64,000 nucleotides of DNA from NCBI GenBank assembly GCA_949825025.1, contig OX463782.1, positions 38,403,951-38,467,950 on the forward strand. The letters are read 5' to 3'. The notes beneath the pieces are model-generated. The model worked only from the letters and a program-made list of their open reading frames with translations, searched no databases and was not told the DNA's origin. This DNA comes from Siphlonurus alternatus (taxonomy: Eukaryota > Arthropoda > Insecta > Ephemeroptera > Siphlonuridae). A program made the translations under genes and the position numbers. Of this stretch, positions 1 through 11,312 are shown piece after piece (position 1 is the first letter of the stretch; each line of letters opens with the position of its first letter).

Positions 1-544
1 TGAAAATTCATAGTAAATAAATTGAAATGTATAAGAAGTAATTGATTGTTATGAATATATATTACCTAATTAAATATAATAGTCCGTTCTTTGTACTGTG
101 ATTTAAGCCTCTTGTTTACTCTACATCTTCAGAATATTAATTGTGTCTACATTAAATCTTACATCGCTTTGCGATGTAGGGAGGGCCTACTTTTAACATT
201 TTGGGGGCCTACAACCTGGGGGGCCTACTGAGCGATCGCTCACCAACTCTTATGGCCAGTCCGAGCCTGGTCCGGCCGCTCAGAGTATGATTATTAGCTT
301 CGTTCAACTGTTCCCGTCTAAATCGCAAGTGAGGTCATGATCGAATGAATGATGCTCAGCAATCTTTTTCATTTGCCCCATGGGATCTTTTAATTATTTT
401 GACTTGTGCGTTGTGATATAAGTATGTTTGTGCCCATGATAATAAAATAAAATAAATAAATAAAAATGAATTATTGTTTTCAACACTTTTGCTTTGATTG
501 GAAAATTCTACAATGTAATTTAGGGGAAAGGGGCTCTTTATATA
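1..544. other. Gene-free left edge with probable retroelement tail
   Basis: No coding sequence is recognisable here. A GGGGCCTAC-type motif is repeated about three times at 180-230. An A/T-rich (TAAA)-type tail near 440-466 looks like the 3' end of a plus-strand retroelement. The downstream exons of GNAT copy A should lie to the left of this window. Confidence 0.4.
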
Positions 545-935
545 ATATATTTTTTTACAAGGATCGATAGAAGGAGCTTACAGCTCGCGGCGGGGTAATG
601 GATAGCGATAAGGTAGGGAAAGGAAGGCTTATGCTTAATACACGTCCCAGCATTCGCTGAGGTGAGACTGAGAGAACCGTGAAAAACCTCAGTCAGGACG
701 GACACCTCTACTTTTTATCAATGGACCAAAGTGAGAAGTGCCCAAATTCTGAGGAACCACACACAAGTACATTACTGCACTGGGTGGAAAGCGAGATGAA
801 TTTACCCCAGGAAGGTAGCATCATGATTTTTACTTGAAACGGTCAAACATCCAAGTACTAACACGCTCGACGTTGCTTGACTTCGGTGATCTAATGGGAA
901 CCGGTCAATGCACTGCGCCGCGATCATGTACGACT
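545..935 (-). mobile_element. 5S-headed SINE, copy 1
   Basis: The SINE reads on the minus strand with its head near 930. The head contains a segment matching the 3' two thirds of 5S rRNA: motifs GATCACCGAAGTCAAGCAAC and TAGTACTTGGATG at about 845-900. The body carries a conserved hairpin (CCTCAG...CTGAGG) near 655-695. The tail, about 545-600, is shared with the copies at 49.2 and 50.0 kb. 5S-derived SINEs are known as SINE3-type elements and are transcribed by RNA polymerase III from internal boxes. Moderately diverged. Confidence 0.8.
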
Positions 936-1029
936 TACCGAGAGGCCGGCTGCGTCCATGTATTTGTCCACCCCATATTGCTCGTAGCAATTGACCTGCA
1001 AAAAGTTAGACCGACATTTCAAATATTTG

Positions 1030-1740
1030 GAATAAGTATCGACCTTAATTTTTTTTTATTGCAAAAATTGACAGAGGGTGCAAAGTAATGCTGCACTGAA
1101 TTTTTTTCAGATTTTTTAGAGCCCGGGAACTATTTTTAAGGGTAAGATGACACGCGCGAACGTCGATTGTTGTAGTACCATGTAAACGTTAGCAACCTCA
1201 TAATAATTCTGAATTTTTTTTAGAGACAGTTCTTATAGCACCAAAAAAATGTGCAAAAAATTTCAAAACAATCGGACGATCCAATTTTTTTAAATTAATT
1301 TTTTTAAATTTTCAGTAGAGGGCTTTCCCATGGAGAACTAATAAATTAATATAAAAAAATCGGATCAAGCGATTGTTTTGAAATTTGTTCTGCATTTTTT
1401 TGGTGCTAAGAACTGTCTCTAAAAAAAAAATCAGAATTATTATGAGGTTGCTAACGTTTACATGTTAATCAAATGAGACTACAACAATCGATGTTTCGTG
1501 TTATCTTACCGTTAAGAAGTTGTTGAAATTATACAGAGAGATCGAGTGACTTGGCGTCTCCTTAATAAAAGAATAGGACCGAAAAGAGGCGTGGGTTCAA
1601 ACCCGACCTCAGCATAACTTTTCGCAATACTTAATTTCCGGGCTCTAAGAAATCTTAAGAAAATCAGAGTGTCATAAATTTGCACCTTCTTTACCTTCTA
1701 TTTTCAATACAAAATTTTGAGGCCATCAATACTCTATTGG
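1030..1740. mobile_element. Foldback MITE (family P), split by a second foldback
   Basis: The two arms are about 1030-1134 and 1616-1740. They begin TCGACCTYAA...TTATTGCA and run through ACAGAGGGTGCAAAG and GAGCCCGGGAACTATTTTTAA. The mirrored right arm ends TTGAGG...ATACTC. A different foldback sits between them. The same family recurs at 2.45-2.93, 3.53-3.84, 11.0, 18.4/23.3, 28.5 and 28.9 kb. It has no coding capacity. Confidence 0.7.
1135..1515. mobile_element. Foldback MITE with TTAAGGGTAAGATGACACG end, nested
   Basis: Imperfect inverted repeat of about 380 bp. The left end TTAAGGGTAAGATGACACG is mirrored near 1495-1515, and the arms include TAACGTTTACATG and AGACAGTTCTTA. A second, damaged copy is at about 61914-62215. 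It is inserted inside a family-P foldback. The end is not resolved to the base because no clean target duplication is visible. Confidence 0.7.
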
Positions 1741-2293
1741 TTGCTAGTGAACTTGAAAAATGATTGACAGATATTTTATATTTGATGACTTGCATCAAAT
1801 CGTTTAAAAATTATCTAATACGTCCTTTTTAATAATATATTTTTTTTAAGTGTTGAACACCCTATAATAATCGTGCCGCAAACTGCTGTGACGTCATAAT
1901 AGATATATTATTATAGATTTATTAACAAGTTCAAGTGTCAAATATTTGCAACACTGACTTTAGCACGATTTTTAAAATTTAGAGGGTTTAAAAAATAAAT
2001 ACAATATATTTTTCAGTATTTTTAGGTACAATTTCCAACTATATTATATATGTAAAGTGAAATTTCGTGCAGGTTGCCTGCAAAAGTATATATCGTTCCT
2101 CGTCCGAAATAATAATGAGCTATCTGCCTAGCTACCATTATTAATTGTTGCTATTTTATATTGATTTTACAGCTTATTGTTACGCTCACCTGAAAGATCA
2201 GATAGTTCATTACTGTAACGAAATCGCGGTAAGCAGATAGCTAATTATTCCGGATGTTTCAAAGTACGTTGCCACAAAAAGGTATGTACGCAC

Positions 2294-4187
2294 CATCTTG
2301 GAAATTTTGAGGTAGGGGCCGATCGCCCTGCGCATCGCAACGCCCTGGTACTGCTGCTCCAGCGGCTGCTGCGGCGGGTCGTCCTTACGAGCAAGTATCA
2401 ACACGTTCACGCCGGCTAGTGGGATTGAAGGCTCCGAGACTGTCGGTGAAAACAATCGACCTCAAAATTTTTACTACTTGGATTTTTTTTTTAGTCCGAG
2501 AACTATTTTTAAATAATTTTATCATTGAAAGTTCTGTAAGTTAAGTTGTCCCCCCAGAATCCTTAATAAAAAGGATAGGACCTATATAGACACCTAATAT
2601 TGACGCCTCCAGGGAGCGTGGCTGCAATTTCAATAATGGACAACATATATGAAAATTTTTATTGCAGAAATGAATAGAGGGTACCAAATTATGCTACTCT
2701 GAATTTTTTCAGATTTTTTTGAAACCCATGCAGAACTATTTTTAAATAATTATTGAAAGTGCAGGCACACCCCCTGGAGGCGTCAATAGGCGTCTCGGTC
2801 CTTTTTATTAAGGATTCAGGGGTGCCAACTTTAGTTAATGAACTTTCAATAATTATTTAAAAATAGTTCCGGGACTCAAAAAATCTGAAAAAAAATCTAT
2901 TGCTCTCTATAGAGGACATAAAGGACCAAGAGATGGCGCTGACGTCTGCAAATTTTGCTCTTTGCATCGAGGATACGGCAATACCTATAGCATGGGGAGA
3001 ATCAGAAAAAGTATCAAATTTTTAGGAAAGAAATCACTTACGAAGTTGAAATATTTTTTCATATTTGTCCGAAAGTATTTGACAACTAAATATGGTGTTG
3101 TCATTTCTGTAAAATTATGCTGTGGCTGCTGACGGGAATTTACATGATTTTACAATGTTAATCATATACAGCAATCCTCGCCAGACGCACGTAGTTCCTG
3201 CAGTTACTACTAGGGGCGCACTAACTTTTATGATGCCAATTCAATTTTGCAGTAACCAATTTTGTGATATACCACCACTCACTTGGCTTGAGGTCTGCGC
3301 CCGGCCCTCCCTCGGGCAGCGCGATTACGGCGAGGTTCTGGCGCAGCATGGCACGCCACCACTCGGTGACCTCGCGTAGGGACACCGGGTCCTCGGCCAC
3401 CTTGCTGGAGCTGCAACCATCGGGTGAAGATGTGAAATGGGCGGCGTGGTATAAAGCAATGTACACGATTGACGGAAGACTTTTGGAACGAAAAGTTAAA
3501 TTTTCCAGCTGTGATTAAACAAGGGACAACATATATGAAAATTTTTTATTGCAGAAATGAATAGAGGGCACCAAATTATGCTACTCTGATTTTTTTTAGA
3601 TTTTTTTTTTTTTTTTTACCCGGAACTATTTTTAAATAATTATTGAAAGTTCTGTGATTTCAGTTGGCACCCCTGAATCCTTAATAATAAAAAGTATAGA
3701 GACTGGACGCCTATTGACGCCTCCAGGGGGCGTGGCCGCACTTTCAATAATTATTTAAAAATAGTTCTGGGTCTCAAAAAAATCAGAGCAGCATAATTTG
3801 GTGCCCTCTATTCATTTCTATAATAAAAAAATTTCCTGTACATGTAGTCCATTTTTTGGTATTCCGGATATTTAACGAATTTTCTGATTTGTCAAGATTT
3901 CCGTTCCCGCCAATCGTGCACATTGCAGTCGCGGATCCAGGAAAGGTACCTGCCCCCCTTCTCCCCCCCCCCGAACTTATGGAGACAGGAGACAGCTCGC
4001 CCCCCTCCTGTTCCCTGAAATAGGGGAATCACCTGCAGAAGGGCTCCTCCGGTAGGAAGTGGGTGGTCATGTGACTGAGCACGCTGGCCTCCAGGTCCGG
4101 ACTGTAGTTGCGCACCACGAAACCCGGCACACGCAGCCACACGCGCGGCTCGCGGCCAAGCTGCTCCAGCGAAATTGGCGGCTCCAT
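2294..4187 (-). CDS. GNAT N-acetyltransferase, copy A (first three exons, 3' part outside window)
   Basis: Three exons with canonical splice sites: 4033-4187 (ATG at 4187, 155 nt), 3283-3410 (128 nt) and 2294-2439 (146 nt). They join in frame to 143 codons and end in phase 0 with donor GTGCGT. Exon 1 encodes LEQLGREPRVW...HFLPEEPFC, exon 2 encodes EDPVSLREVTEWWRAML, and exon 3 encodes LAGVNVLILARKDD. The acetyl-CoA motif (RRGLGLG in copy B) would lie on later exons, beyond the left edge. The family transfers acetyl from acetyl-CoA to amines, and arylalkylamine/dopamine acetyltransferase-like members are common in insects; the substrate here is unknown. The start is the ATG in GGGATGGAGCC; an acceptor-like TTGCAG lies just upstream, suggesting a 5'UTR intron. 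Copies B and C lie upstream on the same strand, a tandem array. Introns are filled with family-P MITEs. The exons are intact, so the gene may be functional. Confidence 0.8.
2455..2925. mobile_element. Family-P foldback MITE, two overlapping copies
   Basis: Two adjacent copies (about 2455-2640 and 2640-2925) share ATTGCAGAAATGAATAGAGG, GAACTATTTTTAAATAAT and GGCGTCAATAGGCGTC. They lie in intron 2 of GNAT copy A, between exons 2 and 3. This subfamily carries GACGCCTCCAGG in its centre instead of the TGACGTCA centre of the 11.0 and 28.9 kb copies. Confidence 0.6.
3525..3840. mobile_element. Family-P foldback MITE in GNAT A intron 1
   Basis: Left arm ATTGCAGAAATGAATAGAGG at about 3549, right arm CCCTCTATTCATTTC at about 3812, with the mirrored pair GAACTATTTTTAAATAAT / ATTATTTAAAAATAGTTC between them. 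It sits between exons 2 and 1 of copy A. Confidence 0.7.
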
Positions 4188-4529
4188 CCCGGGACTGCAA
4201 GTTGAGAGTTACATGTTACAACAAGGAAGGTGGCAGGCGATTCGGAGAGGTCCGTCCCTAATATGATAATAAGAAACTGGGGCAGCTCCTGAAAATGAAT
4301 GACGTTGAAGCGTTGTGCCTATATTATATACCAGACCGCCGCCGATGCTCGCTGCGAAGCCCCGGTGAGTATAGTAGGAGGGTCGCGACGGTGAGCGCTG
4401 TATTATAGGGTCTGGGCGTGAGCCTATAGCCGCCGTCGGTGCAGATCTTAATTGGCGGTAGTAGCAAACACTCCGCGAATGATATAAATATTTACATGTT
4501 TATACAACATATTGAACACCTTAGATACG

Positions 4530-4612
4530 GGAGGGAAAGGTTGGTGGACACAGCTTGTTACACAGCATTCGCTGAGGTGGTGAGACTGAGGGAACCGTGG
4601 AAAACAGGACCT
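4530..4612 (-). mobile_element. 5S-headed SINE, short 3' fragment
   Basis: Only the hairpin/tail part survives: CAGCATTCGCTGAGG followed by GAGGGAACCGTGGAAAAC, the signature shared with full copies. The 5S-like head is absent. The flanking 4200-4510 and 4620-5240 show no gene. Confidence 0.6.
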
Positions 4613-5772
4613 ACCGTATGGTTTAGCAGCTCTCTCGTCCGCACTCGGCCTACGTGTGACGGCCGCTGCGGACGATAATCTCCCCTCCACAAAAATGATA
4701 AGTCATTCGTACATTGCGAGTCAAGGTCGCGCCTTTCACAATACAAAAACAATCAGCAAGCAGTCCCAGCAAACGTCAAATTAGTTGCTATTAATAAAAT
4801 AAGAGTAGCTCTGTTGATCAGAAATTATCATTGCGTTCTCTAACCCAGCTTTGCAAAAATACTAAATTGTTTTGGTTAACAGTTTTAGCAACTTAAATTA
4901 ATTCTTCGCCGTCTTAATGGCTGGCCTTGAGCGGCGACCGCGCGATCGCGGGGACCAATGGAACTTGCTCCTCAATTGTGGCGGAGTTAACTCCCCTCAA
5001 TTCGTTCGCGAGCGATCTTCATCGGAGGTCTAACTCGTTCCATGGTCACTCAACGAAATGTTGTCTGATAATCTTCTGTGTCACAATCTTGTAAATAATT
5101 TTATTAATTTTTTTAATTTTAATAAATAAATAAATAGACAAATATTATAAATAATACAATACGCATGCAGAACGTGATATATCCACATTACCCACCCCAA
5201 ATATTGCAATTATATTTATAAGTAAAACGTAGATATAGGCAGGCGGGATCCAGGGGCTGCAACCCCCAGAAATGTTGGATTTAGCATGGGCAATATACAG
5301 GGTGTCCCAAAGATCTTTTATAGATTTTTCACACTCTAATTGTTGTGTTTTGTGTTTAAGATCTTACATGGTGATCAACCTGAATATCTTAGTGATTTGT
5401 TTACATTAATGAGAAATGTCCATAATAGAGCTACAAGGTCGCATGCGTATTACTTGCAAGCTCCTAAAGCTAGTGGTGATTCATTCAGTGTCAAAGGTAC
5501 TCGATTGTGGAACAAACTTCCTGCTGATATGTGTTGCATAGAATCATTAAATGTTTTTAAAACAAGTTTGCTAAAAAGTATATTATAGATTTATACAATA
5601 TGTATTAAATTTTAAATGTAAAACTGATTGGCGTATTTTTGATATTTTTTATTCTTGTGATTTGAATTAATTTTTATATATTGTGATGTATTTAGAAGCA
5701 ATTTTTTCTGTATATTATAAAAACATCAATAACTATTATATAATTATCTTATCTAATGTCTCAGTTATTGTA

Positions 5773-5803
<31 letters not shown>

Positions 5804-7931
5804 TTTTGGAACTTCTTTTTGGTTGTACAAGACAAACATATGTTCAAGTCAAAATTGGACAAAATACAACATAAAAACATCAAACTTAAACACATTTACA
5901 TAAGTTATTTAACACTATCAAACACAATCACTGACAATAATAATAAAAACAAAATACAAGCCAAAGTCACCATTAATACTGATAAATTTTAGTTTATGTG
6001 GAACATATATATATATATATACACATATATACATACATATACATACATATATATATATACATACATACATACACATACACACACACATATATACACATAC
6101 ATACATATATATACATACACATACACATATACACACACATACATATATGTATATATACATATACATACATATATATATATCAGTCAATACAATGTATATG
6201 TAAATTTATAATTTTGTTTATTTTATAATCCTGATAATACTTTTTCAGACATTTTATTACTCTCAAAAGCTTTAATAGAGTAAAACTCTTTATTGATCAA
6301 TACATTCTTTAATTTTGTGCGAAAAAGTTTACTGGTTTTTATTTCTTTCAAACATGCTGGTAAAAATTCATAAAATTTTGCTGTTTGATACATTGCACAG
6401 TTTTTGAAAAATTGTGTGTTATGTCTTTCAGTAACTACATTCGATTTATTCCTAGTATTATAGTCATGATAGCCATCATTCTGAACATAAAAATTTGGAT
6501 GATTTTTTTTGAATGAGGCACAATTTAAAATATAAATGCAAGGGACAGTTAACATTTTATTAGCCTTAAAATGTGAAACACACGACTGTCCTTTTGGTAT
6601 TCTTAAAATCGTTCTAAGTGCTCTCTTTTGCAAAACAAAACATCGATTCAATAGTTCCGATTTACATCCCCAATTTATTATGCCATATGCCAAATGTGGA
6701 TAAACATACGCATAATATATGGTTAGCAAGGTTTCATGAGATACATGATTCCTGATTGTATATAACATAAAATTGGCCGAATTTATCTTCTTACAAATCG
6801 CATTTACATGTAAAGACCAATCCAAACTTTCATTAATGTGTAGACCAAGAAACTTAACAGACTCTGCTCTTTTAATTGTTTTCCCGGCTAATTGCAACAA
6901 ATAACTATTCAAAGGGATTTGTCTAGGGGAATGAAATTGGATGTATTCGGTTTTAGTTGAATTTAATATTAGCTTATTATTTGTACACCATGTATGTACC
7001 TCTTCAATAGTAAGTTTAATCTTACGAATTAATTCATCTTCGGCTTCTGCTGTGATTATAGCTGTAATATCATCAGCATACTTTACTAATACCGCATTCT
7101 TGACATGATCTGATAAGTCATTTGTTCCTGTATTAAACAATGTGGCTGACATTTTTCCTCCTTGAGGAATTCCAAGTGTAATCGGTAATTTGTCTGATTT
7201 ATATGTAATATTTTGGCCGTTAGAATTTGAATTTAATTCAACATATTGTTGTCTGTTAGTTAGATATGAATCTAATAGATTACGACTCGAAACTCCTATT
7301 CCCATGTTATCAAATTTATTCAATAATACATCTTTATTTAGACTATCAAACGCTTTAGATAAATCAAAAAATATTGCAACGCAAAATAGTTTATTATCTA
7401 TTGCCATATAAACGTGGCTTAAAAGATCAAATAGTGCTGTATCAGTAGAACGGTCTTTCAAGAATCCATGTTGACAGGGAGCAATTAAATGATTTTCTGT
7501 TTGATAATCCGTAATTTGATCGTCTAATGTATTCTCAAATAATTTGCCAAAAACAGATGTATTTGATATTGGTCTGTAATTATCAATAATGAAAGTTGGG
7601 CCTTTTTTATGAGTTGCATAAATCTTAGAATCCTTTAAACAATCAGGAAATATACCATCTGATATTGAATGGTTAATTAAATTAGATAAAGGGACAGACA
7701 AAACAGAAGCACAATATTTTACAACAGTATATGGTATTTCGTCTGGGCCAGCTGCATACTTATTAGGAAGGGATTTCATTCGATTTAAAATATAAATCGG
7801 GTCTATCGAACTAAAATTTAATTTCGTTTTACTTTTATCAGAATCGACAATAATTAAAGTATTAGAATAATTAAAAGGAAATTTTTCTGTTATTATATTT
7901 TCAATTGTCTTGACAAAAAAATTATTAAATG
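5773..7931 (-). mobile_element. Non-LTR retrotransposon, 5'-truncated, inserted in the CR1 fragment
   Basis: The target duplication TATTGTA is at 5766-5772 and 7932-7938. The minus-strand element ends in a (TAAA)n tail at about 5773-5800 and is cut off in the reverse transcriptase at its 5' end. Its 3' UTR contains a TATACATA-type microsatellite (about 6005-6180). The two identical 7-bp repeats make this the youngest insertion of the nest. Confidence 0.85.
6223..7931 (-). pseudogene. Reverse transcriptase C-terminal part of non-LTR element
   Basis: An open frame of 518 codons from the first ATG (7779 to 6223) extends upstream without a start to about 7931. Visible RT motifs are NYRPISNTSVFGKLFE, CQHGFLKDRSTDTALFDL, FFDLSKAFDSLN, GIPQGG and the catalytic KYADD. 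The C-terminal part has LQKRALRTILR and HDYNTRNKS as in jockey-like and related LINEs. The endonuclease and ORF1 are absent, so the copy cannot move on its own. The loop GIPQGGKMSATLFN departs from the usual PQGSxLGPLLF, suggesting decay or a divergent clade. The exact clade is not assigned. Confidence 0.85.
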
Positions 7932-8135
7932 TATTGTATTATATGATGTTTTGGGTTTAGTTGATAGGACTGTCTAGTCCTGACTACGCCTTTTTTATAA
8001 ATAAAGCCCTTTATTATTATTATTATTATTTTTATTTAATAGCAACCGTTTAGTATTTTTTAATGTTCACTTTATATACATTAAATTAAAGCTCTGAATT
8101 TAACATTTTCAAACATGTGAACAGAAAAAAAAAAT

Positions 8136-8480
8136 TTGAAAGGTGAATTTTTTTCTTTTTATCCGTTAGAAGGCAAAATGGGAGCTTTTTGCACTTTTTC
8201 GTGCATCGTTTTTTGGACGAGGTGTTCCCATGCATATGGATCGACGTGGTGCCCCACAACATGGGTCCCTAGGTTCCCTGACGTCACTCCCTCAGAATTC
8301 TTCCTACGGGACTACGTGAAGGACAACTTATTCAAAGATCCAGTGTGAGACTCGTGTTGGAGCTAAAGCAAGGCATCACCACCAACGATCCAGTCCACCA
8401 TGGCTGTCATGCTGCGTAATGTGTGGCGTGAGTTCGAGGAGGGACTGAATGTTTGCTGAGCCACCAACAGAGCCCATTTA
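8136..8480 (+). pseudogene. Mariner-like transposase C-terminal remnant
   Basis: At 8252-8347 the frame reads VPRFPDVTPSEFFLRDYVKD, matching the RSPDLTPxDFFLWGYVK block around the last catalytic aspartate of IS630/Tc1/mariner-type DDE transposases. Downstream, after an in-frame stop at 8346-8348, NVWREFEEGLNVC (to about 8458) matches the family's C-terminus. The N-terminal helix-turn-helix and first catalytic residues are missing. Non-functional; it identifies the surrounding 150-bp inverted repeat element. Confidence 0.75.
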
Positions 8481-8850
8481 GAGAGGCCTTAATGCATTTG
8501 CATTGAAAAAAACATCAACAAGCATAAGACTTGATGCAATCAATTTTTAGGTGCAGGTGCACTCGTGATTCAGGAAAAAATTGCCCATTTTGCTTTCTAA
8601 CTGTTAAAAAAGAAAAATCACGTTTAAAACAAAAAATCTGTTCACATATTTGAAAATGTTAAATTCAGAACTTTAATTTGATGTATATAAAGTGAACATT
8701 AAAAAAATATTAAACGGTTGCTTTGGGTTTGAAAAATCTAAAGATCTTTGGGACACCCTGTAGTCTCCTGTAGATCACATTTTCCCCACTTATTTTTTTT
8801 TTTTTTTTTAAATATTGTTCTTGTGAAGGCCCCTCCACGAAATATTTTAA

Positions 8851-9648
8851 AATTTTCTTGAATATCACGAGAGGAAGAATATATATTTATTAAAAAGTTG
8901 TAATAAAATCTCGTACATACAGACTACAAAATTTTGCAGCTACTCGTGGAGTAATTTTTAATTGAAAGTTCAGAAATTTTGATGACAAAAGAGGGTCACT
9001 TGCTTTAACATTTTTCAACTGCAAAATATTAAATATATATTATATAATAAATGTATCACAGTTTCTGTAGTAAAAAAAAAAAAAAAAAAATAGGTGAAGA
9101 TGAGAGCTGTAATTTGGAAGACATTTATTACGCAATAAAAGTAAAATGAAGGTTTTGTATTATGATATACATTTCTGATTTGCTTGAAAATTAAAGTTTT
9201 TTTCAAAATATGTGTTAGTAATCTCGAAAAGGTGACGTTACAATTAAAAATAATCAAAATTATATATCAGAATAAAAAGTGGGAAAAAATAGAGTATATA
9301 TATAGCGTTAATTTATAATTCTCACAACTGTTTCATTTAGCATGAAACGAGTCCTAAAATTGGAACACGTTGGAGGAAACTGCAAGGTTCACGTCATTAC
9401 ATATAAGTATATTTAGTATTGTAGCTCGGATGATGTGCTGGGAAAAATGTACGAAACATAATTTTCTCTCGCTTTCTTTGCTACACCAAATATTAAATGA
9501 TTATATCTGGTTTAAAAATGTAAGATAAAGATTGCAAGTTCATAGATATTAATGTATCATATTAGAAAAAAATCATACCATCAAATGAAAATTATTAAAG
9601 ATAAAGATGTTTTTCAATTGTCATTCATTACCTTTCCTTGAACATATT
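8851..9648. other. AT-rich intergenic stretch, nothing recognised
   Basis: No coding pattern, RNA gene or clear repeat boundary was seen. It contains poly-A/T runs (about 9070-9090) only. Confidence 0.4.
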
Positions 9649-10635
9649 AGTCCGTGAGCTGAGGTACCAAAATGGTGGAAAAGTGACTCCGGAAAGGGAC
9701 ACTCCAAAATTGATGAAAATGGATAGAGGGCATCTTAATTCATCTATTGAGACCAATTTTACACTTTTCGTGTAGCCCGGGCGCTTCCGGTGACGTCACA
9801 AAGATGGCATCCGAGCATTAAAATGAACTCAGATCTGCTTTGTTAATATCAACTCCCAGGAACCTAATTTTTGTAGCACAGACATAAATAACATATTTTA
9901 TTAATGGCAATAAAATTTTCTATCTGCCAATGCATATAAATTTGTAACAAGTTGAAAATTGTTCATTTACCACAGCCTGAAACTTAAAATTTGCTACGAT
10001 TTTAACGATAAGACATAATTACGATTACTATAGCTATGTAAATTTTTCTTTCAGAACGCTATAAGCTCTATCAACATATTAAATATATATTTGAGAGTAT
10101 CAGCACCCATATTTGTTGCATTTATGCCATTCAATACGCATCTGTGGGGATAATTAGTCGAGCGCCACAGGTCAGGTAAAGCTCGCGCGCGCCACGTCCA
10201 AGAGACTTTTCATTGCTGCTTGTGCGTATAAGTTGTTGCTACAGCATAAAAATAATTAGAAATAGAAAGAAAAAGAGTCAGTACGATATATATTGTAATT
10301 TTCTATACACTGATTTATTTTTAATGCAACAGATCTATTATAACGTAACAAAAAGTTGGTCAAAATTCATGTATGTCTTCTATTGATGAACGAATTAGCA
10401 TTAGCATTCTAATATACAGTTGTTGTATTCTCATTAACCCTTAGTGGAGTATGTACTAAACCCAAAAATCATTTCTTTTTTATATAGGATTTCAATGTTG
10501 AATAAAACTCGAACCAAACTTTTATTCAAATGGGCCCACACCCCACACCTATAATTTTGCGTGTAATTTTACCTTCTGAATTGGTTCATGCTTGTTTAAA
10601 CCTAACTAAATTAATCTCAAGAAAACGTACCACAT

Positions 10636-10638
10636 TAT

Positions 10639-10720
<82 letters not shown>
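10636..10720. repeat. (AT)n microsatellite
   Basis: An uninterrupted run of about 40 AT units in the loop region of giant foldback 1. The ORF crossing it is only an encoded Tyr-Ile repeat. Confidence 0.95.
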
Positions 10721-10724
<4 letters not shown>

Positions 10725-10997
10725 TAATTAATAAATGCTAGACAGTGGACAAAAGCTTATAAAAATATATTACATTGGTAAAATATTTCATGAAAGCCAA
10801 GTCCATTTGCTTTTTAATGGAATATTATTTTATTAATGCCTACCTGGCAGTACATGAGGCAATTTTTCAGTCAATAAATGCTACATTTAAACATCGGTTC
10901 ATAATGGAAATTTAAATAAAAAGCAAGAAGTAGAAGACACCTCTATAATATATTTTACTATTTTATTTAATTGGCAAAGTTTCACTAAATCAAAATT

Positions 10998-11312
10998 CTT
11001 AATAGAGTATTGTCCTCATTTTTTTTTATTGCAGAAATGGATAGAAGGTGCAAAGTTGTGCTACCCTGATTTTTTTCAGATTTTTTAGAGCCCGGGAACT
11101 ATTTTTAAAAAATTATTGAAAGTTCTTTTTGTGACGTCACGAGACGCCGCTCCTTAAGAAAAAGATAGGACTTGCCGCCGTGTGACGTCACAAAAAGGAC
11201 TTTCAATAATTTTTTAAAAATAGTCCTAGGTCTCAAAAAAATCTGAAAAAAATCAGGGTAGCATAACTTTGCACCCTCTATCCATTTCTGCAATAAAAAA
11301 ATTGAGGACAAT
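10998..11312. mobile_element. Family-P foldback MITE with paired TGACGTCA sites
   Basis: Near-perfect hairpin of 315 bp. It runs ATTGTCCTCA...TTATTGCAGAAATGGATAG on the left and mirrors on the right, with GTGACGTCAC at about 11130 and again at about 11181. It is nested inside giant foldback 1. Confidence 0.85.

Larger units (their letters stand above)
5334..8038 (+). mobile_element. CR1-group retrotransposon 3' fragment, split
   Basis: The ORF2 tail at 5340-5588 encodes RATRSHAYYLQAPK and TRLWNKLPADM, matching RVTRTHALFLQMP and VKLWNELPFAI in the intact element at 18.5-23.2 kb. Its 3' UTR is broken by a second retrotransposon at 5773-7931 and resumes at 7939-8038, ending with AATAAAGCCC and a (TTA)n tail. 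It is truncated at the 5' end, as is usual for LINEs, and lies inside the left repeat of the mariner-like element. Confidence 0.75.
5298..8760 (+). mobile_element. Tc1/mariner-like element, interrupted
   Basis: Termini CAGGGTGTCCCAAAGATCTT and its reverse complement are at 5298 and 8760, flanked by TA on both sides. The inverted repeat continues for about 150 bp: right arm 8639-8760, left arm 5298-5333 plus 8039-8111. The left arm is interrupted by about 2.7 kb of retroelement (5334-8038). The interior keeps only a decayed transposase end. Outer length is 3463 bp, about 760 bp without the insert. Confidence 0.85.
5243..8850. mobile_element. hAT-type MITE copy, split by a mariner-like insertion
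   Basis: Left piece 5243-5297 starts CAGGCGGGATCCAGG and runs to TTAGCATGGGCAATATA. Right piece about 8763-8850 continues with TTCCCCACTTA and GAAGGCCCCTCC, the order seen in the inverted copy at 43788-43937. The break falls on a TA duplicated at 5296-5297 and 8761-8762, as expected for a mariner-type insertion. This is the outermost level of a four-level nest. Confidence 0.65.

Noticed and set aside
1525..1615. tRNA gene suggested by the B-box-like GGTTCAAACCC
   Set aside because: The T stem has a mismatch and no convincing acceptor, D or anticodon arm can be drawn upstream. At most it is a decayed tRNA-like fragment.
3892..4200. 102-residue minus-strand ORF over GNAT A exon 1
   Set aside because: Wrong frame; the conserved frame starts at ATG 4187 and is confirmed by near identity with copy B.
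5996..6228. ORFs rich in Tyr, Ile, Thr and His
   Set aside because: They translate a TATACATA-type microsatellite in the 3' UTR of a retrotransposon.
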